A stretch of DNA of 64,000 bases from Chamaecrista fasciculata. Its lineage: Eukaryota > Streptophyta > Magnoliopsida > Fabales > Fabaceae. The notes beneath the pieces were generated by a model that saw only the letters and a program-made list of their open reading frames with translations, had not been told where the DNA came from and searched no databases. Every line of letters starts with the position of its first letter. Positions within the stretch are counted from its first letter, which is position 1. The translations under genes were made by a program, and so were the position numbers. The DNA is taken from positions 91,343 to 155,342 of the forward strand of contig QANZ01035224.1 of the NCBI GenBank assembly GCA_003254925.1, given 5' to 3'. Positions 22,381-35,295 of the stretch are shown here, piece by piece.

Positions 22381-25204
22381 CGCTAACTTTATTATTGGTT
22401 GAAAGAAAGAATCCAGACGTTTGCTCCACCCTATTGAATTCCTGTAAAGTTCAAAACGCAAAAATTATCAGTCATTTATATGCTCAGTCATTTTTACGGT
22501 GGCGTCCATATCCGTAGCGACGCCTCGCGCACTGTGGCGCTTATGCTTACGACAACGCCCACACTTACGGTGACATCGGTGTAAGGATTTCCAAGTGCTG
22601 AGAAGTGCCTGAATTCTTAAATAAAGAAGCTGATGAGTCATCACATAATATTAATACCAAGACAGTGCTTGTTAGCATATACGAGAAAGAGTAAAACAAT
22701 ATTGTTTAGTTATGCCTTGCCTTTTGAAAAATAGGACCAAAACCAAGCGTTCGATGCGTATTATCCGTGCGACCATCTCACAATGGCCAATGAGTCACTA
22801 TTATTCTGTCAAATTTACGCCTTGCAAATTCATACCAAGTGAATAGAGGTGGCATCATACCTTCTTTCAACATGCGCGTATATCTCCCGAAACTAAAGTA
22901 GGAGTGAATGATTGTGTCTAGATTCATAATTGAAATATATAATATTTTGACATTTTCGACATGCGAATAAAGTGTTCGTGACATTCGTGTATAGTCACAG
23001 CTTCCAAAAAACCATCAGCAAAATTAACAATTTTGGTTTTAAAATCCAAGACATATTTTACAGGTGCAATAATAGCAATCATGTAAATAGCATCAAACGC
23101 TAACTGCGATGTTCAGTTATCGCATTAATCCTCTATGCTTAGAGGAGTTTTCAAATGCAATTTCTATGTCAATAGATACAAGATTTGGATGATTAAAAAA
23201 TCATTGAAAAGCAAATTTGAGTGAAAACTGAATTTTAAACACAACGTATATGAATTACATTGTTTGGGACCTGCCAGCGACGTAAATGTTCTCCAACCAA
23301 GAGAGTGAGTAAAGCATATAAAGGCGTATGTATAAATGTATAATGGCGTTCATGCACCATATGCACATAAAATTGACATATGTGGAATTCTATAAATGCA
23401 TGTATTTGGTTTTAAGTGACAAGAATAGTCATCCATCTCAATGTAAAACTCATAGGTAAGAAAGGGGTTAAACTGCAAAATAAAAAAGTTATCGTAACTT
23501 ATGTTAAAAGTGATTGTAGGCATGAAAGAAAGGTATGTATGAGTCTAAAAGACATGCATAGTCATTACAGAACTGACAGAGGACCAAAAAATGAGATTAA
23601 TTAGTGAATGGTCATATATATCAATGTTGTGCAGATAGCTATATACACAGTGCATAGCCATACGATTGGAATTTCAAAATCAACAAGCTTCTTGAAATAA
23701 GGCTGGGCAAATAGGTAAGCAATTAAGCATGCATATATTTAAATAATGGCGAATAGCAAGTTCGTAATCAAAGAGATTTTTAGAAGTTGAACTTATCTGG
23801 TAGAACCATGTTCGTGGTAGCGCCTGTATTCACATTGGCGTCCGCGTTCCCATTGGCGTCTACGTTTACGGCGGTGGCGCCCGTGCCGTTGGTGGCAGCT
23901 AACTTAATATAACTTGCACCCCGCTTGGTCAGGACCGCCAACCGGTGTCATGGGACCTTTGATAAGGTGCTTGTACGTAGCTTTTATTGGAGCATGGTAT
24001 TTTGTGATAAAATACATTAGAGGTGTGAATTTTTCCTCACTAAGTCCTGCATCACTTTATCTCAATAAAAGTGTCCTTCTAAGACAGAAGCGGTTAAGCA
24101 CATGTACTTATGTGTATTGAGCAACATGTTAGAGAAAAGACTCGTTGACCATGTATATCATTGGTAAGAGCAAGACAGAAACGTGATATGAAGAGACAAG
24201 CTTTTCTTAAAAGAAAATTTGCGAAAAGGCCATGTGGTATGGCGATTCCAAGGATATGACAATGATTAAAAGAGGGGATGTAGTTAAGCTAATCAAACAG
24301 CAAGATAGAAATGATGAGCATGTGTATAACATATACTACATACAAAGGTACAATAATATAATTTATTTCCCCTTATTTTTGTAGCTAGATGTCCGCAGGA
24401 ATAATTGACTCCAAAGAAAATCCTATTGGAAAACAAGAGAAGATTTGTAGTCATGATGATGAAATAAAATCAAGAGAATATACATACTGCATACGTGGTA
24501 TGGTCCTTCACAAAAAATGATGATCAAAGATAAGCTTTTACTTGGTCTATGTATCCATGCCCATACATATATATATCCTACTTGCCCAAAAGGACCCAGT
24601 AGGTTACTGATTATTCTCATAAGGTGAAAGCATAGGATGTCCTTAACACATACTGCAGTTTTTGTCAGAATTCATAAGTCATGAAACTAGCCCCGAGTAA
24701 AGTTGGGTATATCACCCAGCCAAGCACTCTGGTTTTATCATTTGGGAACTTGTCAATTGATAAAATAGACTCCAAGCAAACATGAAGATACCATTATTAA
24801 ACATGATTCAAAATAATAGCAAAAAACCAGCCAAAAATCAAACAAATTTCATAAGGAACTAGTGGAAACGATTGTACTATGATTGTTGTAAAAACAATAA
24901 ACTTCCTAGAATGATGATTGTTGTAAAATGATTGTCCACACAACAGCAAGAATGTCATTGATCCATGACTTCTATTTTTATTGCCTACAAAGAAAATACA
25001 AGCAGATAGTCTATTGTAGGTACAAGCATGTAAATATTTGTATAAAGAGAAAAAGGCAATTAGAAATAGGCAATTATAATTAGAAACAGACATGACCGCC
25101 ATTTGACCAACATATATTAGAGCATTTGTAATCACAACACTAGATGTTTGACCCTTGTTAGCCCCTTTGCTCAAATATTTTAGCAGCAAAGAGGAGACAG
25201 CAAC

Positions 25205-25276
25205 TGCTCACTAAATTAACTTCATTGCATATGGTTCCTTTGCTCACTAAATTAACTTCATTGTATATGGTTCCTT
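25205..25276. repeat. 36-bp tandem duplication in the LARD interior
   Basis: TGCTCACTAAATTAACTTCA plus ATGGTTCCTT occurs twice back to back, with one base difference. Confidence 0.9.
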
Positions 25277-25511
25277 AGAGAATTCCAGCAGAGAGAAGAG
25301 AACTCTTGAGTGAATATAGTATACCCAAGTCAGCATTTGAATTCTTGAATAATAAAAAACAGTCAATTAAAATAGGGGGAGGTCGTAGATAGAACTTAAC
25401 ATCCCATAGCATATGAGTTCAATGAGCCACCTCGAGGGTGCAACACATATAGCCGTAGGACAGCTAATAAAACAAAGAGGGATTATGAGGACTTGGCTTG
25501 CATTATGAGCA

Positions 25512-25755
25512 TACTTTGAGAAAAAAGAACTCAAGTAAAAGGGGTGAAAGTCGCAATTCACAATCCAGAGAGTTAAAGAAGCATCAAGCAAATTTCCAGC
25601 AAGTAAAGAAGTCTAATTTAATCATCATTAGCAGTAATATATCACGATTTCCAGAAAAAAGAACTCAAGTAAAAGGGGTGAAAGTCGCAATTCACAATCC
25701 AGAGACTTAAAGAAAAATTGTCTTATGCAAATATCAATCTACATGAAGTTTGTCT
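25512..25755. repeat. ~60-bp direct repeat plus a 22-bp repeat in the LARD interior
   Basis: AAAAAAGAACTCAAGTAAAA with CACAATCCAGAGA occurs at about 25517-25577 and 25656-25712. CTTATGCAAATATCAATCT occurs at about 25722 and 25753. Several independent local duplications lie in this part of the element. Confidence 0.85.
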
Positions 25756-26958
25756 TATGCAAATATCAATCTTCACCAGACTTTGATGATTGAAAAATAA
25801 AAAATTATAAATTAGTCCAGCTATAAATGATATAGTATAGATATGATCACCAAGTTCATATGTTTCTTGAATTGCAGGTGTGAGGTTTATAAATGCACTC
25901 CCCATGCTATGGTAACACCTCATATATGAATATATATATGGATCTCTGGAGACATTAATGAATTAAACAATTGACACATTTTCTGTGTATATATATATGC
26001 GTGATTTCTAATCCAAAAGCAGGGATGGGTTCAAATCCAATTGAGACATGTCACTAAATTTGCAATCTAGTTGAGAGAAAAGGAACTTGCTCAATTTTTA
26101 TAGGCAGTGAGCCAAAATATAATCAAGGCATTAAGTTATACGATCCCACACATAACCAAAGCAGAAATTAAGCAGAAATCAAGTAGAAATCAAGCACCAT
26201 GTTTGTCAAAATCAAAGCTTCCCCAACTTGGTTATTATGTAAATAAAGCAATTCCTCATAAGCTTTTGTTCAGATATGTGAAAATGCAGGGGGAAGAGAA
26301 TTTTCAGCCTCCATTTAATGATTAAAGCAGCATATCCACAGTCAAAGAGGATTTAGAAGTTAACTTATCTGCGAATATGAAGATCAGACGCTGCAATCTG
26401 ACTTACGAACCTCTATCGACGTTGAAAGCGCCGATGGCTCCTCCGTGTTGTTTTCGAACTTTGCCAGATTTGTTTGAATCCGACGGCACCAAAACAGCGG
26501 CGGCGCAATTAGCTTTTGGGCTTGTGCGATGTTGTGCGGCGCTGAAGCTCGGGCAACAGCGATTGGGTGCATAAACATCTCAGATCCAGCAGCAGACCTT
26601 CAAATTAGACCGACGACGGCGTCTGCGGCATTCGTCAGCGAAGCCGAGACCGACGGTGGCATCGGCGGAGGAATCAGAGGGAAAACCTTCGTGGAAATCA
26701 AAGCTCTGTGCAGGGTCGCGAGCTGCGTTCTTTGCGGCGTTTTTCTAGAGATGACCTGCGACGGAGTCTGCGGCATCCGGCGGTGAAGGCGTGACCGGTG
26801 GTGGCCACGGCGGCGTGCGCGACGCGGAGACGGCTCAAGAGTGCGTTCTAGGCTTATGCGTTTGTGCGGCTTTTCCTGGGTTTTTCTCCCTAGATCGAAT
26901 AGTTTCTCCATCTCTTTCATGCTCAAAAATTTTTAGAGGAACAAAGCTTTTGATTTGT

Positions 26959-26975
26959 CCCCATAGACGGCGCCA
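26959..26975 (-). promoter_or_regulatory. primer-binding site (tRNA-Asp type)
   Basis: On the minus strand TGGCGCCGTCTATGGGG follows the LTR end by one base. The first nine bases match the site complementary to plant tRNA-Asp(GUC) that Athila and Tat type Gypsy elements often use. The rest diverges by a few bases. Confidence 0.75.
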
Positions 26976-26976
26976 G

Positions 26977-27414
26977 TGATGAACCAGGATTTGGCCGGGG
27001 GTCGTTTCCCGGTTCGCTGCAAGATTTTCCTGCAAGACAATGAACCACAGGGGGGTTCCCCTGTGATTCACCTCCGAAGCTTAAGTTAGTAAGAGTATGA
27101 GCTAGCATGAGTAGCGTGTGAGTAATGAGTTACGTACCTTTCATATGGTTACCATCTTGTATTTATAGGCTTATTGAGGAGAGTCCCAACCCAACCAACT
27201 TCCTTGATTGTAGAAGAGATATCTTGAGTGATATGAGAGGTGAATCATAATCTTTCCTATTTCATGTAGGAAGATATTGTTTTGTTAATTAAGGATAAGT
27301 GAGTCACTATTTCCTTATTTGTGTAGGGCTCCTTGATGGCTTGTGGGCTTATGGCGCGTTGGGCCAAGGGCATCTTCTGCCAATTGGGCCTCCTAATTAT
27401 TGGGCCTATTATCA
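26977..27414 (-). repeat. LARD 5' LTR (438 bp)
   Basis: The partner of 20499-20936. On the minus strand it holds a TATAAATA box (27160-27167), consistent with it driving transcription leftwards into the element. Confidence 0.92.
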
Positions 27415-27435
27415 AATTATGCTTTTAAACTCTTA

Positions 27436-27874
27436 CATTAGACTTTATTTTACTCCAAAGTATTACATGTCAAAATCGTTAATGGATAATGATATCATAG
27501 TAATATGACATATAACTTCTTCACATTTATCTCTATTGTATTAATAATTTTCACAATTGACTGTCAATTGTACCTTAAAAATTTTGGAGTCAACATTTTT
27601 GTATTAACGATTTAAATTGTGTCAGATCTTGAGATATAATTAAATAAATATAAAAACTTTAGAAGTATGATTGACTAAAAAAAATTAAAAATCCAATTGA
27701 GAGTTACGCAATAGGTTAGAGACACCATAGATACATTAGCTTTTTTCCAAAAAAAACAAAAATAAAGGTGACACAAATTTGAATAATTATTTTAAAGTGT
27801 GCCAAAGAAAATCTTGTAATAATAATAATAATATATTATTAATAATAAAGCACACACATACACGCACTAGCTCG
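27436..27874. other. AT-rich spacer, no gene seen
   Basis: Ordinary AT-rich sequence with an (AAT)n stretch near 27820. Confidence 0.4.
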
Positions 27875-28537
27875 TAGGAGTGTCAAGACGGGCCAAAGCT
27901 TGCGGGTCGGCTCGTGCTCGCTCGTTAAATGAGTGAGCTTGGACATAAAAAAAAAAGACATGTTTAAAGACGAGCTTAAAATAGGTTGGCCCGTTTAGCT
28001 TGCGGGCCGCCGACATATTTTTTAAAAAATTTAAAATTTTATAAATATAATTATTCTAAAGATATTTTATATATGTTGTATATATAAAACATATATATGT
28101 TTTATATACATTTCTATCTAAATATTATTATTTGTTTGTTATTCTCTCATATTAATTTTTAAATTATAACTTTTCAAAAGATAAATTAATTTTTAGAATA
28201 AAAGATAATTTTATATAAATTTTATTTCATTATAGAAATAAATAATTATGTAATAAAAATTAATAAATAAATAAAAATAAAAACATTGTTAATAATTCAC
28301 AACTTTGATTGTGTTTTTATTTATTTTTCATTATATTGTTATTATTTTAATAAATTTTAGTTTTAAAAAAATAAAAGTGTTGGTTCGCGGGCCGAGTCGT
28401 TTAACCCACAGGTCAACATTGGGCGGGCTTGAACATCTAAAATAGAGCTTATTTATAAACGGATCGCCCCGCCCCCAATTCATTTAAAAGGTGGCTCGTG
28501 ACGAGCTTGGCCGAGTCAACTCAATTTGACACGACTA
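27875..28537. repeat. hAT-like short inverted-repeat element (663 bp)
   Basis: The left end reads TAGGAGTGTCAAGACGGGCC and the reverse complement of the right end reads TAGTCGTGTCAAATTGAGTT. The GC-rich flanks (GGGTCGGCTCG, GGTTCGCGGGCCGAGTCG) surround an AT-rich core. This is a familiar layout of plant non-autonomous hAT elements. No exact 8-bp target duplication seen. Confidence 0.5.
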
Positions 28538-29618
28538 CCAATTCATAACAAATCCAAATTTGTTCAACTAGATTATTTGATATTTCTATTGACTTGTTTC
28601 AAACACACACATACACACACTTTTTAAGAAAATGTTGTCGTCTTAGATATTTGAAGCAACATCTTCGACAAATAATTTAGTCATATTATTGGTTATTGAG
28701 ATAATGCTTGTGTTCCCTCAATTGCCTAGAGTAACTTGTATTATGTATAAACAATATTAGTTCAAACTTTTTTTTTCTTGAAGATTTTTTTTTTGAAAAA
28801 ATCCTTTATTTGGTTCACAAAATTCATACCGAATCAATTTATTAATTTTAAATAATTAAAATAAACTATTAAGTCTTTGAAATGTTACAATTACCAGTGA
28901 TATTCTACCAAAAAAAAAATTACCAATGATATCATCCCTAGATTAAATTAAGAAACCAAAACAAAAAAAAATCAATATAAATTCAATAACAAAAGTATAT
29001 AATCAATTTCAACTAAGACCAAATTGTCACTAAAAATAAAGTAGTTGACAATTGAAATTTTTAATGAACCAAATCATGTATCCCAATTATTAAGAAATTG
29101 ATATAACAAATTTTCTTATTTTTTCTGTCTCCCTAACATGGCCAAACTATAAAAGTCAAACAAACTTATAATTATTTTCTGGACGCTTTTAAAAAATGGT
29201 AATTCTCAATGCCACAATTGTCGTTATTTTAAAAAAAGAAATAATAATAATTTATGTTAAATAAATTCATTAATCTTATAATTAATATTATCTTTTCATT
29301 AAATCCTTATCCCTTCAATTTTTATTGTTATTGTTAGGTCTTCATATACTTTCACTAAAAGAGAACATGAACAACATATTCAATATCTATCTACATATAT
29401 ACTCAGTATTAATGAAGTAAACAGTTCAAATTTGTTATATTTTTCACTAAAATCCCTATTAAACTCCACAAACTACCGTTGTTTACAGTCATGGAGTTCT
29501 CCAGCATATAAACTATAACATTACACAATAGAGTACAACACGACATAATACATCAGCCACTATGATATATAGCACTTTTGGGATTGTTCATAACTTTTGG
29601 GGACAATTGAAATAGACT
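28538..29618. other. AT-rich intergenic DNA downstream of NRPB4
   Basis: No coding similarity seen. The last 100 bases before 29619 probably hold the NRPB4 3' untranslated region, but I see no canonical AATAAA. Confidence 0.4.
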
Positions 29619-32600
29619 TCATTCAAATTTCTTGATGAGGGACAAGTCGTTCAACATCTTCTCAATTGCATCATCATCATGAGACCGCCCTCTTGTCTGT
29701 AGGTAAAAAAACGAAAGCATTAAGCCCAGAGATCTACTACAAGCTACTTTCAAGTTTCAACAGCCTCTTGAGATCAAGAGAGCGAGAATAATATTTAAAG
29801 AAAAGGCAAATAATGTAACGGGCACAAGTCCTCGAAAGATCCTCAGCCTAAAAGTTAACTGTTGAAGTTTAAGAATCCAAGGTCTAGGTAAAAAAATGAA
29901 AGCATTAAGCCCAGAGATCAACTACAAGTTACTTTCATGTTTCAACAGCCTTGTGAAATCAAGAGCGAGAATAGTATTTAAAGAAATGGCAAATACATCT
30001 ACGATGTAACAGGCACAAGTCCTTGAAAGATCCTCAGCCTAAAGCTAAATGTTGAAGTTGGAGAATCCAAGGTCTTATAAGATACCTTACACTTAGCAAC
30101 TTACATACTACTAATCCCATATTTACACAATCATACTAACAGAAACATATTATTTATTTAATCTTATACCAAATAGAAACAACTTCATAACATATTTGAA
30201 AACTCTTAAGGGAAAGTAAATGTATAGAGAGAGGGGGGAAGCAAGTGATTGCTACCTTAATAGAGGGCACCATTGCGATAGCTTCCTCCACAGTTTCTGG
30301 ACAAAGGTTGCCAAGGACACATAGCTGCAAGAAATCATTCAATAGTACGTTTAAAATTTCATCAAGTGTAGCATGAGAATTTGCTTTCTGAGAAGATATC
30401 ATTAATGGAAAGGGTTAATTACCTCAAATTCAGCCAATTGGTATCTACTTAGAATTCTGTATGTCGGTTAAGATCACAAATGTAACGCAAGTTCATATGA
30501 ATTCAAGATTTTCATTATTTGCTATTCATGAACAAATGACAACAAAGATCACAAACCACAATCTTTGAACTTAAGGAACAAATAGTACATTTTTTTCTTC
30601 AACATTTAGGTAATGAAAGTTGAAAGATAAAAAAAGATAAACATGTGGTTTGTTGGGGGAAAATTCAGAAACAAGCAAGACAATCGAACAGTCAAAAAAG
30701 AACTATTGTGAAAAAATAAGAAGTCAGACACTAACAGAATATGATCAAACGTGAGTACATAGACAGAATGAAACTGTAAGTGAAATCTTCAATAAAGGTT
30801 CTGAGGATACTCTCGAACTTGTCTGACAGCATCAGGATTTTTATAGCGGCTGAAGCGCTTTACATACTGCAATGACTTTTCAAATACCCTGAAAAAGAGA
30901 AAATTAATTAATCATAAAAAGGTGCTCAAAAGCTTTCCATCCAGTAGTTAACTATTCCCACAAATCTAACATTGTCTGTCTAGAAAGATTTGAGCAATTC
31001 ATTGAAGGTTCATGAATTCAAGGATTAAGGGGGAGCCTGCCTTATCAATCAAGTGATTAAGGGAGAGTCACATAATTATGGGAGGATCTCTTACTCTCAC
31101 CTTTACATTGTAATTATATATATGAGTATATCAGATTTGGGAATTAATTTTGTCATATATGTCCCTTACAAGTCAGAAAAAATGGTATGTAACATTAACG
31201 CTATCACAGTCCAAGGACAACAGGTACCCCTTTTCCAGTGGTTCACTTAGTTCTACTTGGAGATGATCATAATTCATAGGTAGAGTACAAGTAGAATACT
31301 ATGATTCCCGTACCTTGATCCAAACATGAGCAGGTATCTAAATCTATCCTCATCCCTAAACTTTATGAATAGTCAAATCCCTATATCCGGACTCAGACAC
31401 GGAGAAATCATAAAATAAAGTATGTTTTGTTAATATAAAACTTACTTTTATCAATTTGCTGCATCTAAAACTACCAAAAATAAAAAAAAATAAATAAATA
31501 GTAACTATATGTACTATTATATTACTTCAATATGTATAAAATATTTAAAATTTTATTTTTGCAATTTTACATTTTCTCAATACATAATGTTCAAAAATAT
31601 TTACCCATCCCCTAAACCGTTGACATTGAACCTAGACACAGACCAAGAGAGTTAAATTTCAAGTACCTATTGGGTATCACTGTATCGGTATTTTAATCAT
31701 CTCTAGTTCAACTAGAAGATTTTTCCTAAGATCTACAATAAGTTGCTCTCTCTTAAAATCCTCAAGCCTGGCCTTGCTGTAATAGAAACATGGTAAAGTT
31801 GATAATGAATTTACTCACTGAGAAACTTGATTCATGGGATCTTCAGACGTCTGTTGAAGCTGCTCATACTTGTGCTCAAGAATTAATGCAACTTCACAGT
31901 TCATCAAGCACTTTGCCTTCAAAAACTCTGACAAATAAGAATGTGTCAGACAGTTATAAAGATTACCTACCACTGGAATAACAAAAACAATCAAGGGGGT
32001 TTTAACTATCATGGAGTATGCCCCCATGATATAATGAACACTACCAAATGCATCAGTAGCTGTTCCCAAGCTATCAGTATAAGATTATCATTATTCACTT
32101 CTGAGACACTTAACAGACTCTGGAATTAATGCATTCATAAACTGATAGATCAACTATCCTACATCTAAAGCTGTATCAGCAATTGATTCTATGCCAAATG
32201 TTAGAAAAATCAAATAATCAATTAACAATAAATCATACAAATGCTGACACATTTTTATATTTGAAATTATATTGAATCTGAATGATAAGTCTATGATATA
32301 TGGTTGTATACAATAAAGCTTTGAACTAATGTAAAATTTGTGAGTATGATCTTCATGATAGGAACTTCAACTTAAAGTTAATTTAGTGAGAAACAGATCC
32401 AATAAAAAATTCTTTAATGATGTCAGTGATTTTGATTAACACCAATGTCAATGGATCCCTACTCTCTCTATACATATAAACACATACATGCATGTACGAA
32501 TACCTGTATGTGCGCAAATGAGTTATGGGAGAAGGTATGTATTGTATAATTTTGTGAGTATATGTATATGTATGTTCGTGTATGTTTCCTGTATTGTGCG

Positions 32601-33851
32601 TGTATATGTCTTTTGGTGAATTCATATTTTAAATGCACAAATCAGCTATCTTCAGTGTCTTAAATGATCATATTTATATGACATATCGAACTTCTAAACC
32701 ATAAAATGAAGAGTGCTGTTTTTCTACAGCTTCCAATTCAACCCACTTATACAACTCTCAGACAGCATTTTACTACAAAAAGTGACGAATGTTACTCATT
32801 ATTATTTTGTGGTAAATGCATTAGTCATTATTTTATGAAAGAGATAGATGTTAGCAAATGAGTGAAAATGCCATTTCCCTAAAATTTTAAGCAGTAATTG
32901 TCAAATTACTTTACATTTGGTACAATCATTCATCATGACATTTACTGGCCAAATTCAGAATCCATGTCAAACTTCTTAAGTGGTCATTAGAATCTCTCCA
33001 ACTGAGCTCTTTCTTATTGTATCTAATTTATAGATTCTGACACCTTTCAAAATGAACTACAGTTTTAGGAGGATTTTGTTCATAATCATTGGAACTTTAA
33101 TTCAATGTAATCCATAAATGTCAAATGTTTCATGTAAAGAACTTCTCTAGGTTAGGTTTTCGAATGACGACACCAGTGTTATCCCTCCCTCCCACCCATC
33201 TCTTCTGTTCTATACGCTTCCAACTTTTTTTTAACAAAAATCAATTATAACTCTTTACAGCTTTACTTCCTTCCCAGCATCTGTTCTCTGGTGCATTAAA
33301 AACACAACTTGCTGTGTCTAGCACCATCAGCATGCTTTTACATTGTATTTGAATATTCAACTAAATGCCATATTTTATAAAACCAAAGATCAGAGAAAAG
33401 ATTATTAAATACAACATCACTAATATCAAATTCAAACATGTTTTTAATCATAGAAAAAATTTAAAAAAAAATAAATAAATAATATAATCCAGCCCAAGAA
33501 ACTTCCATCCCAAGATCCATAACAGTCAGAATATTTATAGAAGGAATCTACAATAATTCCTTATGATGTACAAAGGATAGGTTTCCAAGGAGGACTGAAA
33601 AATATGATAAGGACAACTTCATGTCTATAACTTTATCATGCAACGATCCAAACTAGCTTTATAAGAAGTTCAGGCTTATTAATAATTATATATGTGTCAA
33701 TTATCTAGAAACCCATCAGGAAATGTAGAATTTCTTTCTTCTATAAATTTATAAAAGTAAAAAGAAGAAAATTAATTTAGCAAGTCACAGAAAATTAATT
33801 ACCATCACCAATTTTAAGCTCTGCAGCATTTTCTTCCTCTTCCCCAGACAT
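29619..33851 (-). CDS. NRPB4: RNA polymerase II subunit RPB4, complete, six coding exons
   Basis: Rpb4 pairs with Rpb7 to form the stalk of nuclear RNA polymerase II, acting in initiation and RNA exit. Coding exons (minus strand, in order): 33851-33803, 31927-31819, 30888-30811, 30456-30423, 30324-30256, 29696-29619. All junctions are GT-AG and the phases fit. The joined frame is 417 bases, 138 residues plus TGA, the usual size of the plant protein. Segments that identify it: MSGEEEENAAELKIGDEF at the start, AKCLMNCEVALILEHKYEQL, EDPMNQVSQVFEKSLQYVKR, LCVLGNLCPETVEEAIAMVP, then EKMLNDLSLIKKFE at the C terminus. The length and C terminus fit the Pol II form rather than the longer Pol IV/V paralogue. 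Exon 4 is only 34 bases. I see no damage. Confidence 0.96.
29700..30074. repeat. tandem duplication (two ~187-bp units) in NRPB4 intron 5
   Basis: Units 29700-29884 and 29885-30074 share TAGGTAAAAAAA, AAGCATTAAGCCCAGAGATC, GGCACAAGTCCT and GATCCTCAGCCTAAA. They differ by scattered substitutions and one 9-base insertion. Unit 1 includes the last intron bases next to the exon 6 acceptor, so the polypyrimidine tract was copied. Confidence 0.88.
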
Positions 33852-35275
33852 ATTCAATTCAGCGAATAGAAACCTTCAAACCTGGAGAAAGATGAGATAG
33901 AATAAATACAACAACAATAACAACCAAAGCCTTATCCCACATGATTGAGAAAAAGGAGTCAACTATCAACTGACGCCAAAGCCTTATCCCACTAGGTGGG
34001 CTCGACTATAAATAATTGAGAAAAATTCTAATAAAATCCAATGCAATTTTAAAGTCAACTATGATGCTCTAGTCCTATCTCTTTGGTCCAACAAAAATCT
34101 ATTCATAAATTAAAAAAAAAAAAAAAAGAGAGAAACTATATTTCCACTCTAAGTAAGTTCAGATTCTAGGATTTAGCAACAGCATCAATTCTCTATATGC
34201 GCAGAACATTTTATTTAGAAACTAGTTTTGAACTGAATACTATTGATTGACTCTCTTAATAAGGAACCTCATAGAAGTACTGGTAAGTCAGAAGCATCGG
34301 TCAAAAGTAATGAAAGTCAGCAGTTTTTGAGAGAGAGTGCAATTAACAAACTTGCTTAACAGATCAAAGAAGGACCTAAGTCAACGTTACTAGGTTTAAG
34401 GTCATAGTGATCAAAGCAAGCAAGATATCCCACGGAAGCCAAATCATATGCATCAGAAGAAAGCTAAATAAACGCAAATTCCATAATAAACTGACTGAAC
34501 TGTCCTCTAATATACAACAACTTTTAAATAAAAAATGACAACTATTTGACTTCAATAAAACAAGTGCTGCTGCTAGATATTCATAGCTGGGTAGCTCTAT
34601 TTCAGGTGTGGAAAGGAGTTTTTTTATGGTGATCTTAGTTTATATATGTACTCTAGATTTAGGGATAATATTTCAGGATATGTATTCAATAAACCTGGCA
34701 GATGCACTTAGCCCATGTAATTCAGTTGCTTTTAATGAAAAACAATATTATGACATCGGACACCCCACCTTAGTTATGAACCATCAGCAATGATCTATGT
34801 CCAATTTACAGTCAAAATTCGCCAATATTATATAACAGGAAGGCCCAGCTTTGTTTTCCGAAAAACAATAATTTTAAACCGAGGTCAAAATGTAGATTAT
34901 AAAAATATATCCACAGCGATGAAAGAACTATGTATGATAACGCTATTCCAATCACAAGATGATACAACCATTAAGTTAATTATTTATAATTATATATGTG
35001 AGTGCAGTTAGGATGTGTGCAGAAAAAGGAACACCGCAAAATGCATACGAATTCACAAATACAGGAAGACGAAAGCTTTAAAAGAAGGAAGCGAAACCTG
35101 AGAGAAGCAGAGACGACGAGACTAGCCAAACGACGGCGACGACGACAAGCGGCGTTTTCCGACTTCTCTCGCGGCGTTTTCTGCTTCACAATCGTTGGTC
35201 TTCTCACTTCGGCCTCTCTTCCTTACATCGACGGGGTTAGGGTTTGGGCATGAGGATTTAAGGGATGGGTTGAGA
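33852..35275 (-). other. NRPB4: NRPB4 5' untranslated region with a probable leader intron
   Basis: Upstream of the ATG at 33851 the minus strand has an acceptor TTTCTCCAG at 33882 and a donor CTCAG/GTTTCG at 35098/35097. A leader intron of about 1.2 kb would thus join a first untranslated exon (about 35275-35098, CT-rich and GC-richer than its surroundings) to 33881. The intron holds a scrap at 33908-34020 with the words AAAGCCTTATCCCAC (twice) and CCCACTAGGTGGG, a common dispersed plant repeat. The splice call is inferred from sequence only. Confidence 0.6.
35237..35245 (-). promoter_or_regulatory. telo-box (AAACCCTAA) at the NRPB4 5' end
   Basis: The minus strand reads AAACCCTAA within CCCAAACCCTAACCCC. 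Telo-boxes are frequent near the start of plant genes for transcription and translation machinery. The position just upstream of or inside the predicted leader exon fits that use. Confidence 0.55.
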
Positions 35276-35295
35276 ATGACTGAATGAGATAGTAC

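Larger units (their letters stand above)
20499..27414 (-). mobile_element. large non-coding LTR retrotransposon (LARD), 6.9 kb, complete
   Basis: Two 438-bp LTRs (20499-20936 and 26977-27414) bound about 6 kb of internal DNA. The insertion is flanked by AATTA on both sides (20494-20498 and 27415-27419). A tRNA-Asp-type primer site next to the right LTR shows that the element reads on the minus strand. By eye the LTRs differ at about four positions, so the insertion is fairly young. The interior has no gag, protease, RT or integrase frame that I recognise; the longest frames are about 100 codons and unremarkable. Part of the interior (22180-22380) matches the 3' region of the Tat-type Gypsy at 53571-53760 on the opposite strand. 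It is therefore probably mobilised by a Tat-type partner. Confidence 0.88.

Noticed and set aside
20937..22600. Repeated GGCGTC words in the LARD as a CRISPR-like or protein-binding array
   Set aside because: The spacing is irregular, the units vary, and two longer units are simple tandem duplicates; the host is a plant nucleus.
26600..26926. 108-codon Arg-rich minus-strand frame near the LARD 5' LTR, as a gag candidate
   Set aside because: It has no gag core or zinc knuckle; the composition reflects local GC-rich repeats, and overlapping frames on the other strand are equally open.
32380..32625. 80-codon minus-strand frame inside an NRPB4 intron
   Set aside because: It is made by a degenerate TATATG/TGTGTA simple-sequence stretch (YTYTHK, THLRTYRYSYMH) in an intron.
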